Origin: Taenia hydatigena
Taxonomy: Eukaryota; Platyhelminthes; Cestoda; Cyclophyllidea; Taeniidae
Direction of reading: 5' to 3'
Assembly: GCA_036345935.2 (NCBI GenBank)
Contig: JADWOT020000002.1
Span: 5,755,756 to 5,819,755, forward strand
DNA length: 64,000 nt
The position numbers were made by a program, and so were the translations under genes. Of this stretch, positions 36,200 to 47,656 are shown one piece after another. The notes below the pieces were generated by a model, which saw only the letters and a list, made by a program, of their open reading frames with translations, did no database searches and was not told the origin of the DNA. Within the stretch, counting starts at the first letter, position 1, and each line of letters starts with the position of its first letter.

Positions 36200-37560
36200 T
36201 TAAATTGGCAAAACCTGCCTTGGAAAGATGAAATGAATAAGGAAGTGAAACAAGTGCACTACTTGTGCTTAATTATAAGAAAGCAATGAAGTAAAAATCT
36301 GGTTGGGGAGTAATAACAATGGAGGTGCAGCATAGGTAAAATGGGCGTGACTGTATGTTTGTCATGTACATGGGGCGGTAAAAAGATGAAATGAGATTAT
36401 AGATTTAATGAACTCATGAGAAGCCTTCGAATGGAAAGCAATGAGCCTACTTTTATAAGTAAGTAGTGTGACGCAGGAATATAACGAGAGAAGGAAGGAA
36501 AATGGGGAGCCGAAATGGAAAGTCCTCCTTTACTGTTAGTAACTCGTAAATGGGCATAAAAGCATGAAAGAGGAAAAGGAGATGCCTGCAAATAATGCAG
36601 ACATGAAAGGAAGAAAAGGAAAAAGAAAGAAGACAAGAACGCATGTGTGCGGTGGAAGTAAATTTATTACCTGTCAATGGAAAAGCATTTGATGGGAATG
36701 AAAGAAGTAAGGAAAAAGTAGGTAAGAAGCATTCCACAAGCAATGCGTGCGGAAGGATAGTGAGTTGGAATAGTAGGATGGGGTGTGATGGAGTGAGGAG
36801 GAGGCACATGTAACAGAGGTAAAACAGGGGGAAGAGAAGGACGGCTACTAGCATTCTATAAGTAGTTGTTGGGTAGGGGACAGGAGATCTTCTAGTAAGA
36901 TGCAAGTAGTGCTGCCGGTGGTGTAGGTGTATGGAAAGGAGCCAGATAGAGTTCTTGCGTGCATTGAGCGACATGGCCAGAATGACTGAAAGGTTGCCAA
37001 TCAGAGTAGGTGGTTAAATAAGTGAACGAAGTAAAGGAGAGCAAGAACGAGGGAAATAAGAAGGCAAGTAGAATGAATCATTTATGGGGACAAGAAAGCA
37101 ATGAAACAAATAAAATGTAATTAGTGAGTAAAAAGAGAAAAAGAAAAAAAAGAGGATGAAATCTGCATGGGTGAAGATAGAGGTAGTAGAGCATTCACTA
37201 GTAGCTTATAAGTAGTTGCTCTGGAGGCGGTACTGGAATGGGAGAGGTGCATGGAAAGAAAAAGGCTCAAATAATCGGAAGATCGAATGTATGGAGGGAG
37301 GTAATATGTAAATTTATCGGATGAATGGTGTTTGTAGAGAGGTAACTAAAGCATAGAGGAGCGGTAGAGAGAAGGCAGCCAAGTACGCATGTGTGGTGGT
37401 GAGGGTGGGTGAGTACTGAGTGCAAGCAGCAGTAGTAGCAGCAGTTGCATGCGTGTGGGTGGGTGCGTAGGCGAATGGATGGGATATGAGAGAGGCCGTA
37501 AAAGAAATTGGGAGGAGCAGAAGTGCGTCAGCGTGTGCGAGCTGTGAAATAACCTTGGGT
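36200..37560 (+). repeat. purine-rich repeat-family block inside the spacer
   Basis: Purine-skewed modules match the outer right arm in direct orientation: CTAGTAAGATNNAAGTAGTGCTGCCGGTGGTG at about 36895 recurs at about 45568, TAGTGGTTAAAT-type segments recur at about 37010 and 45685, and the CTATAAGTAGT-type marker occurs at 36857 and 37207 (45567 and 45868 in the other block). The block also holds the TTTAT-ACCTGTCAATGG module (36665) seen at 45325. It has microsatellite patches (GGGTGGGTGCG, GCAGCAGTAG). No convincing genes. Confidence 0.7.
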
Positions 37561-37824
37561 CTAGACATTCTGAACCAAATCACTCCACCCGAACCTATCA
37601 AATTGCAGATAGGTCATTAAAACAGAAAAAATCTCCACAGGAGAAGGCAGATCGACCCAAAAATCATTCGCTAGAATTGTATTGCCGCCGTTCTGACAAC
37701 CATGTATGTAATCAACATGGGCTCCTAGATTATATTAATGGGGTTCTTTAATGTGTCAGTGCCAATAAATAAATTTACAGGAGCATTATAAATGACTAAG
37801 CCGATAAAAAGACGCAAGTTAATT

Positions 37825-40011
37825 TTAGTTTAGGTGGCAGTTGATTAGTGATATCAACTTAGTTAAAAACCACCTGTGGACTAAATATTGCATCAACAAT
37901 GACAACACAATATGAACGAAGAGAGCAACATAGAAAGGAGAGATCAGTAAGTTTACGCAATATGTGTAATCGTTGGCATTAAGTGCAACATCGGCTGTAA
38001 GTGGACCAAATGGAGGTAAGTACATTTCTAGGCAGCCGTAAAGGCAACGCAATGCTCCAGAAATCACTTCAATCACAACGGAAGGGATTTAGCGCTTGAT
38101 CGAAGTGCAGACAGTGCTGCCAAGGAATACAGTGAGAACTCTAAAGTCTTCGGTCTGACAATTTTGATCGGTGACCAGACTGTGCAATTTTAAATGCATG
38201 GAACATTTTTCGCCCTCCAACCCATTCGATTTTGCCCAGTCATTTTAAATAACTTGGGGTTAAATTTCGCGGAAAGCTAATTAATTCGCCTCATTTAATG
38301 CTTCACTTCATTGAAATCGGTATATAGCCGGATTGCTAAAGTGACCAAAGGAAGTCCACAGGCTTACCAATTTTAACAGCTTCTGCAAGAATTAAGTGCG
38401 TGAGCTCAGGAAGCACTTGATCTGAAACAATTAAAGTGCAGCGTTCCCACTGGTTAATGAGAATTTTGCTGACATTTCATTGGTTCATCTTTAGTAGTAG
38501 AAATGCCATCAAAGTGCTGAAACTGCCCTCGTAGTGCTGAATATGGTGTTGTCTCTAGAACACAGCTGCCTTAATGTTTCATCAGCTGAGTCAGGACTTC
38601 ACAGGTGCAACCGACTTGCGCTTTTTCTGTTTTGTTAGAATCTGAGCCGTCTGAAGTGACAATGGAAAGTAGTTTTTAGGTCATTGCCAGAAGAGGAGAC
38701 AGTCTAGGAAAATAACAGCATCTTAACGCCTTTATTTCGCTGTTTCCTTCCTTTTCACTCCTCAAAGCACTGACTGACACATAAGTGAGGGTGGTGGAGG
38801 AACTGGAGACTGTACCATGGCCATACTACACCTCGACACATGAGCGCGCAGTTCCAGCTTTATCCACGCGTCTCTTTGTCTTTATTGCTGCTTGCACTAC
38901 ACACGACAACACTTTGGTCCGATGTTCATCAAAACCGTATGCGACTTGGTGCTAGAACTAACTGCCATCACATGCTGTGAAGGAGGTCGGGAAATGGTTC
39001 CATCACTGTCAACATTGCACCAGGTATTTATTACTAGATGTTGAGACAGTTGAACTGCATAGACTATGCTGTCTGCCTCTAGAGTTAGGAGGAAATTAGT
39101 TTTATCATGCATTTCAATATCTTAGAATTTGATGCACTTAGGCCTTCTTTCTCGACATTTTATCCCACCATTGTTACCGCCAGCATTTTTAGCTTACAAA
39201 TGCTTGGAAAGGCAATAAGCGAACGCTTTACTTGTAACTGTGGGTGGTGAGATCTGCAAATTGTCCTTTGTGGCTCACGAAAATAGGGTCAAGTTGAGAC
39301 AGGCTTTCGAAATCGCTACAAATCATCTTGCGTTTAGTAAAACGAGGTGAGTAAGAGGATAGAGGACGCATTTCGGCATCATCCAGACAACCATAGCATT
39401 TTAGGAATTCACATGGATGAATAGTTTCCAAGTACAAGTGAGCATTTTGTGGCACCTAGATCCGAAGAATCACTTGATAAAAGATGCAAGGCAAACGCGT
39501 TTTACAAATTTCAGTGCTCAGCTTATACACTCGTAGCAAAGGCGGGAGTGTTGCAGATTTTCAATGCCAACGAAATGCGCAGCGATTATACCCTGGATGA
39601 TGCTATCTATAGGAAAGGAATTTCACTAACAATGCATGCTGTCTGTGTTTTACAAAGCTTTGAAGCAGTTATTTGCTTCTCAGTGACTTCATTTAACCAC
39701 ACATGGATGAGAGTTTGATTGTCTACTTTAGAGAGAATCTACAGTGGTTCGTTCCTCTTCCATACCTTTGTTGTCCCACACGAACCGCTCCCAACTTCAT
39801 TCCCTTTTAAATAAGGTCTGAGAGATGCGCCTTCACCGCACAGAATTTCGCACAGAATGTTTGAAGCAGGAGGCAGCATAAGAGCACATGCACTTATGTC
39901 ATTTCCTGAGGTATTTTTCTTTTGCCGTGATGCCTGCATCACAATGCGAGCCCATAGTATTGCCTTGGACTCTTCTGCTTTGCTGACATTTGGCACAACT
40001 AGCTCCTTTAA
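37825..40011 (-). CDS. unidentified multi-exon gene with a membrane segment, in the palindrome spacer
   Basis: Minus-strand exons: 40011-39766 (82 codons, phase 0, with KAILWARIVMQASRQKK), 39455-39232 (CEFLKCYGCLDDAEMRPL), about 39120-38900 (FLLTLEADSIVYAVQLSQ), weaker segments near 38,690-38,470, a 54-nt micro-exon 38421-38368 (QVLPELTHLILAEAVKI, strong acceptor and GTAAGC donor, phase 1 to 1), and 38066 to a stop at 37825. The last exon reads LRCLYGCLEMYLPPFGPL and then a hydrophobic helix, FYVALFVHIVLSLLMQYL, so the product is probably membrane-anchored near its C terminus. The micro-exon joins the last exon in phase. The join of the second and third exons does not in the simplest splicing, so there may be a missed exon or decay. 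Family not recognised. It lies between the inverted arms. Confidence 0.5.
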
Positions 40012-42317
40012 CTAAATGCACAAGTCACAAGTGAGTTTCTTGCTAACTGGAACCTATTTTGTCGCGCCGTATAACAAGTCGGATAAGCATCAATCTGACT
40101 GCCGAAAGCTAATTTTGCACTCACAACTTGAGTAGATGGATGAACACAAGCATTTGAACCTCTAATCAATCTTCTTTGATGTTCTTTTATCTTTTATTCA
40201 AGTGTTTTGCAGAATTGGTGACGCCATTAAAACGGACTTATCAAAGATGCCGAGGTTGCAAAAATATCACCAGCAAATCAGTACACCCTCCGATCGACCG
40301 AAGTCTGCCCTATATGCGGAGCAATATGCTTTCTTACTTTATTTCACTTTATGTTGCTCACTAAGAAAATATGAATAAATAGCCGTAGATGGTGACAATG
40401 AACGTCAGTGTCATCACTTCAAGATAATAATCGGCGAACTCGAAGTCAAGTATCAAGCCATCTCTCCCTGGTTGGCTAGCCTACTTTAGTCCTGCTCACT
40501 CTCATTAATGTCAGAACTACGAATTACTTGCGCATGCTGAAAAGAATAGTCGTTCTCACTGCGATGCAGGCATGTATCTTTTTTAACACAGACAAGTAGA
40601 TGATGGGAAAGCTGTAAGTTTTGCGGCAATCATTGTTGGTACCAAAGATGATTTTCGAGTGAACTAAGCTTTTGCTACTTGTGCGAGCGAAGTCGGAGCC
40701 AATTGTGTTGCATCCATGCGCACAGGCTAGAGTGGTTATCACGATCATGCCCTACTGATATTGATTCCACAGCTGTAAAGTTGAGCACGTGACTACCGAC
40801 ACAGTGTGATTAAATAAAACGGTGATGTGGCGTTAGAGAAGATAGTCACAAAAACCTACAAGGCAACAATTTATCCCTTTTTAAGCGCAAAACATGCTGC
40901 GCTACAGCGAAATTCACTTTAGCTTCATCGTTGCCTTTTCTGGTGCACCAACGTGATCCATGCAAAAATTGCAAATTTTATACAACTTTTCGCCTTTTGA
41001 TATAATGGAAAGCTCAAATCGTCAATCGTCTAATTTTACCCATTTGTCGCGCTTGAATCCAAAAAGAAGTACTTTGGTGAATCTCAAGTGCAATAGAGCT
41101 GATTAGCTGAAGCTCAGACAAAGCCTTTCCTTCTTTCCACTCACCTCATTGTGGTGCATAAGAACTTATTTAGGTCAGTTTCAGCAGCCTGTCTTAACCT
41201 GATGTTTCTTCATTATCACAAAACACAACTCAGGACACCCTACTAGTCTTGGTGAAATCACAAAGCAAACGAGGACACGGCAAACAATGTTGTGTGAAAG
41301 CGTTGAGCGCGATTCCTTCTCTCTTGCACCGTCGTGCTGCTCGTCAACCCAATGCCTGTGAGTGGAACGGGGTAGAAGGGAGCCATCTGTCTGCATCCTA
41401 TGCATCCAAAAGCGGAACTTTAATTTCCCTCCCATGTGTGTGGTCCACAATGTCGTGGAGAGGGATGACAGCGATGAAGGCAGTGAGAGTGGGAGGGAAG
41501 GGCTCTAATTACAGCCTTGTGCACGGGGTCAAAACTCGGAGTGGTGCATTGGGAAATGTGCTGGAGCAGGGTCACATTCTGCTGCATTTTACAAGTCGAA
41601 TTAAATGCCACCTTGAATAAAACGCCTCTACTCTTTTTTTCCTAGTCAAAGTGGTGTGACACGATGGCTAAAGACTTGGTGTGGCTTAGCTTGTCTTCGC
41701 ATAGCATGGAATAGCCTGACGTAGCGACTCCCAGCTTAGGTTTGTTGAGCCCGATGCGCGATGTCGATTTGGGCAACCGTTACAATGCCAACCAATAGAG
41801 AGTCATTGCCCTCTACTTCACCCACTTTTCCTCTATGTCTGCCTCCGCCCTTCCCCAAAACCCGTGTAGAACCAGTGAAACAATGTCAGTTCTTATTCAC
41901 AGTCCGAGCTATATCAATACTAACCATGAAAACTTCACATGGAAGAAGTCCGATACTGATTTCGTCGCAAGCATAATTTCCAACCCTCTGCCTCGCACCG
42001 CCTTGCTTATCTTACCATCTGCTTTACCTCCAGGCTTAATGCATTTGGAGTTTGGCTAAGATATCCATCCTTTTACCATCGCCACAGTTTCGCCACATGG
42101 TACCACTACCACCATCCCCCTTACTACCACGAGGCCTTTTTCAGGCCCTGGCCATCGGCAGTATCGCTCTCCAAATGCGCACCACTATCGTGTACAAGCA
42201 CCATCTCGGTTGTCAAGTGAAGACATGCTCTTAACAACATGGCAAAGTATCAAGCATTGTGGGTTAAGTGAGGGAAATAGTTGGGTTGTGGTCATTGCAT
42301 TTATTTTTAGAATTTTA
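40012..42317. other. inner spacer between the unidentified gene and the right arm
   Basis: Possible further minus-strand exons of the 37.8-40.0 kb gene exist (around 40524-40760, WMQHNWLRLRSHK), but frames are interrupted. Overlapping ORFs on both strands at 41181-41620 cannot be ranked. Confidence 0.35.
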
Positions 42318-42987
42318 GACTAAGCATTCTGTTTATTATGACTTTGACAAAAATTCCTGTCCCTCAAATTATTATTTTTGCTCCAGGTGTGCTAAGGGTC
42401 AAAGTTAGTTGTTTCGGAACAAACGATCTTTTGCCTTTGTGAGTTTAGGCACGTTTCAGTTGAATGGAGTTGCGTTAAATAAACGCCTGCCTGTGCATCA
42501 TGCAACAGACATCCGATAAATATACATCTTGACAAGATAATGCTGAAGTGGTAAACACGAATGTGGTTGTGAATTACAAATGTTTTTAATTAACACCTGT
42601 TAATCTGGTTGAATATAGCGAGTTTCACATTTACATCTCATTAATTCACCTGTCTTCATATATTTATCCTTCACTTATTTGTCTTCTTTCCACCCATATT
42701 CTGCTGCCGAGGACAATGCAGTCGACGTGCAATAATTCGTCCTAGAATACAGTAATTTGTTTGTTTGGATTTTTCCGTTGTCGTAATATGCCCGAAATGG
42801 CCATAAAAGGCTCAATTCTACAATCTCACTGCCTTTAAATCGTTGCACTTTTCTCCATCAATACAGACTGATAAGGTGACAAGCATACAAGTCTAAACGT
42901 CACCATCGCTCTCCTCATGTTCTGTGAGGAAGCCTGCCCTGGTGACGTTAGCACTCGTCTGCTTGCTTTACCTTAGCCTGGCGTATC

Positions 42988-43410
42988 ATGCCCTGCTTTG
43001 TGTCAGTTGGCTTGGTGCTAGTTGGCTGTTCGGAAGATCGCTGCATTTTCGGACAACAGTGGGTTTGCGCTTCTTACTCTACCTCCTACATGCTTCTCTT
43101 TGCTTTCCATTTTGGCTCTTGTAGGACCAGTCAAATACTTGCAGCTTGCACACATAGTCTGAGCTGCATTATCACAGACCACAAGATTTCGCGCATGCTT
43201 AACATTCTATACGCTGCCTGTCACCACCATGCTTCCCCCACCATTCTCTTCGCTTCCTTGCTTGGTGTGTCAAGACTCGACGGAAGTACCCACCCATTCA
43301 CCATCGCAACACATTGTCCACACAACACCATTCGCACCATCGCCTTTGTTACCACTAAGCCTCTTCCGATCACTAGCACTCTCATGTCCTACAGACTGAC
43401 TCCACAGTAG
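42988..43410 (+). CDS. 140-codon Cys/His-rich ORF in the right palindrome arm
   Basis: ATG-started frame, MPCFVSVGLVLVGCSEDR onwards, rich in Cys, His, Ser and Thr, ending in TAG. The left arm carries the mirror copy (35425-35003, minus) with one residue changed (Phe for Ser near residue 99). The arms are nearly identical DNA here, so shared openness is weak evidence for selection. A 101-codon ORF (43425-43730) follows closely on the same strand. This may be a small secreted or membrane protein, or a chance ORF in conserved DNA. Confidence 0.25.
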   Translation: MPCFVSVGLVLVGCSEDRCIFGQQWVCASYSTSYMLLFAFHFGSCRTSQILAACTHSLSCIITDHKISRMLNILYAACHHHASPTILFASLLGVSRLDGSTHPFTIATHCPHNTIRTIAFVTTKPLPITSTLMSYRLTPQ

Positions 43411-43746
43411 AATCACGCTCCGCAATGCACCTGTGCTACTATAGTGCACTTTCATCTGCACTACAGGATTATCACTTGTTGATAGCAGCCACTACAAACT
43501 TATCCTCTTTCACACCATCCGCCAGTTTTGCACATCCCATTGCTTCATTCGTCAAAACGCGACAGAGTTACTTTTTAACCACCACTGCAACACATTGCTC
43601 ACAGAATACCGAAGTCATCAAACTTTCTAGCATCATCAACCTTCATCCAGTGTCTAGGAGGTCCTGTGATCCACTTACGGGCCCACCAGTGGCATCACTT
43701 TATTGTGGCGCCCTCATCAGCGCCAGCTGACACCATGGCGTGTTTC

Positions 43747-43764
43747 GGCAGGATCAACCAGGTA
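43747..43764 (-). other. 18-nt match to the 5' end of 18S rRNA (right arm)
   Basis: Exact mirror of the match at 34649-34666, on the opposite strand, with the same non-rRNA flanks. It lies in the nearly identical arm core. Confidence 0.85.
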
Positions 43765-45121
43765 GTTTATAACACCCGCACGCACTTCATCTACATTCAC
43801 ATTCATCCATCTACTCATCCATCCATCCAACCACCCCTGGAAGGTCGACCGACCAATGATGGACGGACAGATCGGGTGGGGTGCTAGCGAGTTAGCAGGA
43901 GGGGAAGTTAGCGAGTAAACACTGCGTAAGGAGCAGAGATGGTGGTAATGAGTGAAACGCTCTCGCTTCCTACCTGCTCACATGGCCTGTTCATGCCAGT
44001 TAACTGTTCTTGTTATTCGGTTGGTGAAGGAGGGGATTAAGAAGAGGAGAAATGAGACGTCAGCCATGATGACTGGAATTAGAGGAAGAGGGTGAATTTC
44101 AGGAGAGTAAGAAGGGGAGAAGTGAGCAGTCAGCAATAACGACTGAATGAGAGGAAGAAGGAAAAGAGGAATGAATATAAGGGGGCCGAGAATTCGTCCC
44201 AGTCGATGGAGGCGGATGCCGTTGGAGAGAAGAGAAGATGGGCGAATGGAAATGGGGAGCCCACTACTGCTACTGTTACTTCGAAGGCCTAAGTGGGAGA
44301 AGGGAGGTGAGAGGTGGGATAAGGAAAAAGGGGCTAAATTAAAGTACAATAGCTTAAATTTATGCGAGAAATGCGCGACGAAACGAGGAAGTGTGGAGGG
44401 AAAGGCGAATCTTAAGAAATGCTAGGAAGTGTAGGTGGTAGCGTTTGCATGGACATGGAAGCTGAGCAGGTAGATCCTACTTGGACTTTTGTGGCTCGCC
44501 TTTCTTTTCTCATCATCGAACGAGAACTCTTCTTGCTAACTTGTCTAGGAGAGAAGAAGTGGGAAGAATGAAGAAAGTTAGACGCCCGCGATGAAGAATG
44601 AATGGGTAAAAGGAAGAAGAAAAGGATGCGGCTAATCGAAGCGAGTGCTTGTCCTTGTTAATGGGGAGGTTGCGAGATGGGTGAGGAGGAAAAGGAGGAG
44701 GAAAATGGAATGAATAATGCTGGATGGAATTAATGAGTCTTGAGTTAGTGGTAGCGGCGGTAAGTTTATGGAGAGGGAACGGCAAAGTAAGAAAATATGT
44801 GTGTGTGTGCCACACATGTGAATTAATGAGACGGAAAGCAAGCAAATTTTGTGTGAAACATTATCGTTTAAGTAGACAATCGATTGCTTTCCTGATAAGC
44901 GCTAGATTCGAAATGAATAGAATTGTACCACGTTGCAATGATGATTGAATGAAGGTAGGAAGGAAGAAGCGGAATGTTGCAGGGATAATAACAATAGAGT
45001 TAGGGGGAGCGTAAGGAAAGCGTGAATGAATATCTGTCACACATAGTTGACGGTAGGAAAGTGATTTGAGGGAATAGATTTAATGAAGCTGGAAGCATTG
45101 TTAAAACAGAAAGCATTGAGC

Positions 45122-45131
45122 CCTTTTATAG
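45122..45131 (-). promoter_or_regulatory. TATA-box-like CTATAAAAGG (right arm)
   Basis: Inverted counterpart of 33362-33371, conserved as CTATAAAAGG followed by GCTCAATGC (left: ACTCAATGC). It points inward, toward the palindrome centre. Confidence 0.33.
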
Positions 45132-47263
45132 GATACGGGGTTGGCAGGTCAGAGGAATAATCGTGAGACTAGCGTTGCTGCGAAAAGTAAATAAACTAAA
45201 TAAGTAAATCAGAAGAAAAATAGAAGAAGGTAAATAAAATAGCAGCAATGCATGTGGAAATGATATAAAGGAAAAAAGAGAAGTGGAGGATATAAGGCTA
45301 AAATGCATGAATGTAGTGGAAGTAAATTTAGTGCTTATCAATGGGAATGCAGTTGTTGAAAAAGAGGAGGGAAGAAGGGAAGAAGTGAGGGAAGAATACT
45401 GCAAGAAAGGTGGTGGCAAATGAAAATATGAGGAGGAAGAGAAGGAAGCGATAGCGAGAGGGAAAGAGAGAAGGTATGAGGAATGGAGGTGAGACAGCGA
45501 GGGAGGAAGGGCGTCTACTAGTAGTGCATGAGTAGCTATGAGGCAGGAAGGCAGTCGCTCTACTAGTAAGATATAAGTAGTGCTGCCGGTGGTGGAGGTG
45601 AATGAAAAAGGAGAAAGAAGGAGAAAAGTGCGTGTTGTATGACATGGGCGGAATGAATGGGTAATTGGCAAATAAGGTGGGTGGTTAAATGAATGAATGA
45701 AGAAGGAAAGCAAAGGAAAAAAAAATCAAAGAAAGATGTAAGTGGAGAGAAGCATTGATCGACAAAAAGGAAGGAAGGGAAGAATTAATAAACTAAATAA
45801 ACGAAAATCGAAAGAAGGAATGCTTCATGACTGATAAGGGAGAAGTTGGGCACCTGCTAGCGGTCTATAAGCACTTGCAGTGGTGATGCTGAGCTCGGAT
45901 TGGCGTACGAAAAGAAAAAAGAGCGAAAATAAAAAACAATCAAAGAAAATGTTTTGAGGAGAGGAAATGAGGACTAGATGTGGGATAGTGGGGAGAGAAG
46001 GACGTCAACTGGCAGCTAAACCTACTTGCGCATCTACTCCCACCCACCAATCCACACTATTTTCCTTCTCCTTTAGCATCCTTAACCTAGCCTACATCTT
46101 CTACGCGGTCCACATACTGGCCTGCTTATTCGGTGATTGTAAGCGTATGTGGAACATAAGAGTAAGTATAGCACAGCAAGCGTAGTGAAGAGTACAAATT
46201 GATTGAGAGAATTGAAGATTCATCACAAGAGAGGGAAGTGGCGTTTGTGCTGTTCATCTCTGATCCCACGCCTGAACATATAGCTGTTTTGCATTACCAA
46301 AAACAATATAAATGCATGCGTTTTTTAAAAGAGAGCAAGGAAATATGAAAATTCTGCTGAAAGCGCTAAAGGAATGACTGATATTGAGGCACAGGGATGA
46401 GAAGACGTGGATCAGAACCAAATGAGGGTAAAATTTGCGAAAAGGATTTGGAAATGGACGTCTTAAGATGACGCTGCATAGTTCTGTAGCGTAGCTTGCT
46501 TTACTTCTTACCTTCTTTTTTCCACCCATTTATGAGCCGAGTTGCTTAACTGCTCATGCAGTTTCGAATTTTCTTTTCATGGGCACACTCAAAAAGGTTA
46601 AACGTGGCTTTCTCTTTCCATGTGATTTACACTAAATAACAGTTGCAATGACACTGAAATGATGCACGCACATGAAGAGAGGAAGAAGGAGATATCTCAG
46701 ACATAGGAGAGAAGAACAAGGGAGTGGTGGCACAACTTATTCTCGATTTCTACCAAACCTCTCCATCGTAGGCAAAGCAGTGCGATTTTTCGTCTGGAAT
46801 AACGAAAGAATGGTTGAATATGAAGCAAGAGTGTAGGATTTACGGAGGGAAGTAAAGGAAAGGATGTCAAAGGTCATCATCGGATGTCTCTGCACCGTGC
46901 TGTGGCACTACATTTCCTATTTCCTTTCCACTCTTTTCTGCAAATTTCCGAATTTCTTTACTGACCCACTTTCCTAGCTATGTACTCGAGTGAAGTATGC
47001 AGGAATCAGTTTTGTAGAAGTAATATGAGTTCCCATCGAACCGCACACCCAAAGGCGCAGCCCATAGTTCTACCCTGATAAATTCAATGCACTCGAATAT
47101 CAGTTGTAACAATACTAAAAGCAACGAAAACAGAGTTATCGATACGAAGGAGAAGCTGAAGTAGGAGAAGAGGAGAAGCTGGTGTGATAACTCAACCCTA
47201 GTTATTAAGAATTTAATCCCTTCTAGCCATTCAAGGCCAAAGCGGCAAAGTGTGGCTGGGGTT

Positions 47264-47656
47264 TTAGAGAAATAGGTAAGAATGCGACGTCGATAGAGGA
47301 TGAAAAGCAAACCAAACGTGAGTATCTAACGAAGAAGGACTGAGGCAATGATGAAGAACTGGATGATGACAGCGGCGACGACTTAGGAAACAAGATGAAT
47401 GGTAGAAGGGAGGGAAATACTGGCCCGTGTTGCAAACTTTTGATTTAGCCAGAATTAAACGTTTTTGTGCTTTGCTTTCCAATGTCCAAATGCACATTTT
47501 ATTTGCTAAAAACTTGAAGTGGGCTAGAACATAGTCGTAAGTGAGTGCCTTAAATATTATGCACCCATATTTGCGTAAAATGTGCTGTATACAACTGTGT
47601 CTGAGAGTGAGTCTTCGGCGAAACTTAAACTGTTGCAACCTTCTGCCTCTTCTCAT
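47264..47656 (-). CDS. 130-codon basic ORF, unknown
   Basis: ATG start, 130 codons, Arg/Lys/His/Cys-rich (MRRGRRLQQFKFRRRLTLRH). The last third turns Ser/Pro/His-rich over a purine-skewed stretch, as random frames do there. No splice partners or family recognised. Confidence 0.2.
   Translation of the reverse strand: MRRGRRLQQFKFRRRLTLRHSCIQHILRKYGCIIFKALTYDYVLAHFKFLANKMCIWTLESKAQKRLILAKSKVCNTGQYFPPFYHSSCFLSRRRCHHPVLHHCLSPSSLDTHVWFAFHPLSTSHSYLFL

Larger units (their letters stand above)
42318..46000 (-). repeat. right arm of the large inverted repeat
   Basis: Inverted counterpart of 33.08-36.10 kb. Relative to the left arm it has one extra unit of about 70-80 bp (two units side by side at about 44040-44180). 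It also extends further outward (45.42-46.0 kb) with purine-rich modules that have no left counterpart, but recur in direct orientation at 36.84-37.3 kb. On the plus strand the outer part is strongly purine-rich (AAGG, GGAA runs). Confidence 0.88.

Noticed and set aside
42924..43124. 66-codon signal-peptide-like ORF (RKPALVTLALVCLLYLSLAY) in both arms.
   Set aside because: Frame opens with GTG, not ATG, in both arms, and the upstream ATG of the right arm is out of frame; no splice acceptor was found.
45126..45713. 195-codon minus-strand ORF, second only to the E2 tail exon in length.
   Set aside because: Entirely within purine-skewed repeat sequence, low-complexity Ser/Leu/Phe/Pro translation, not conserved as an ORF in the left arm.
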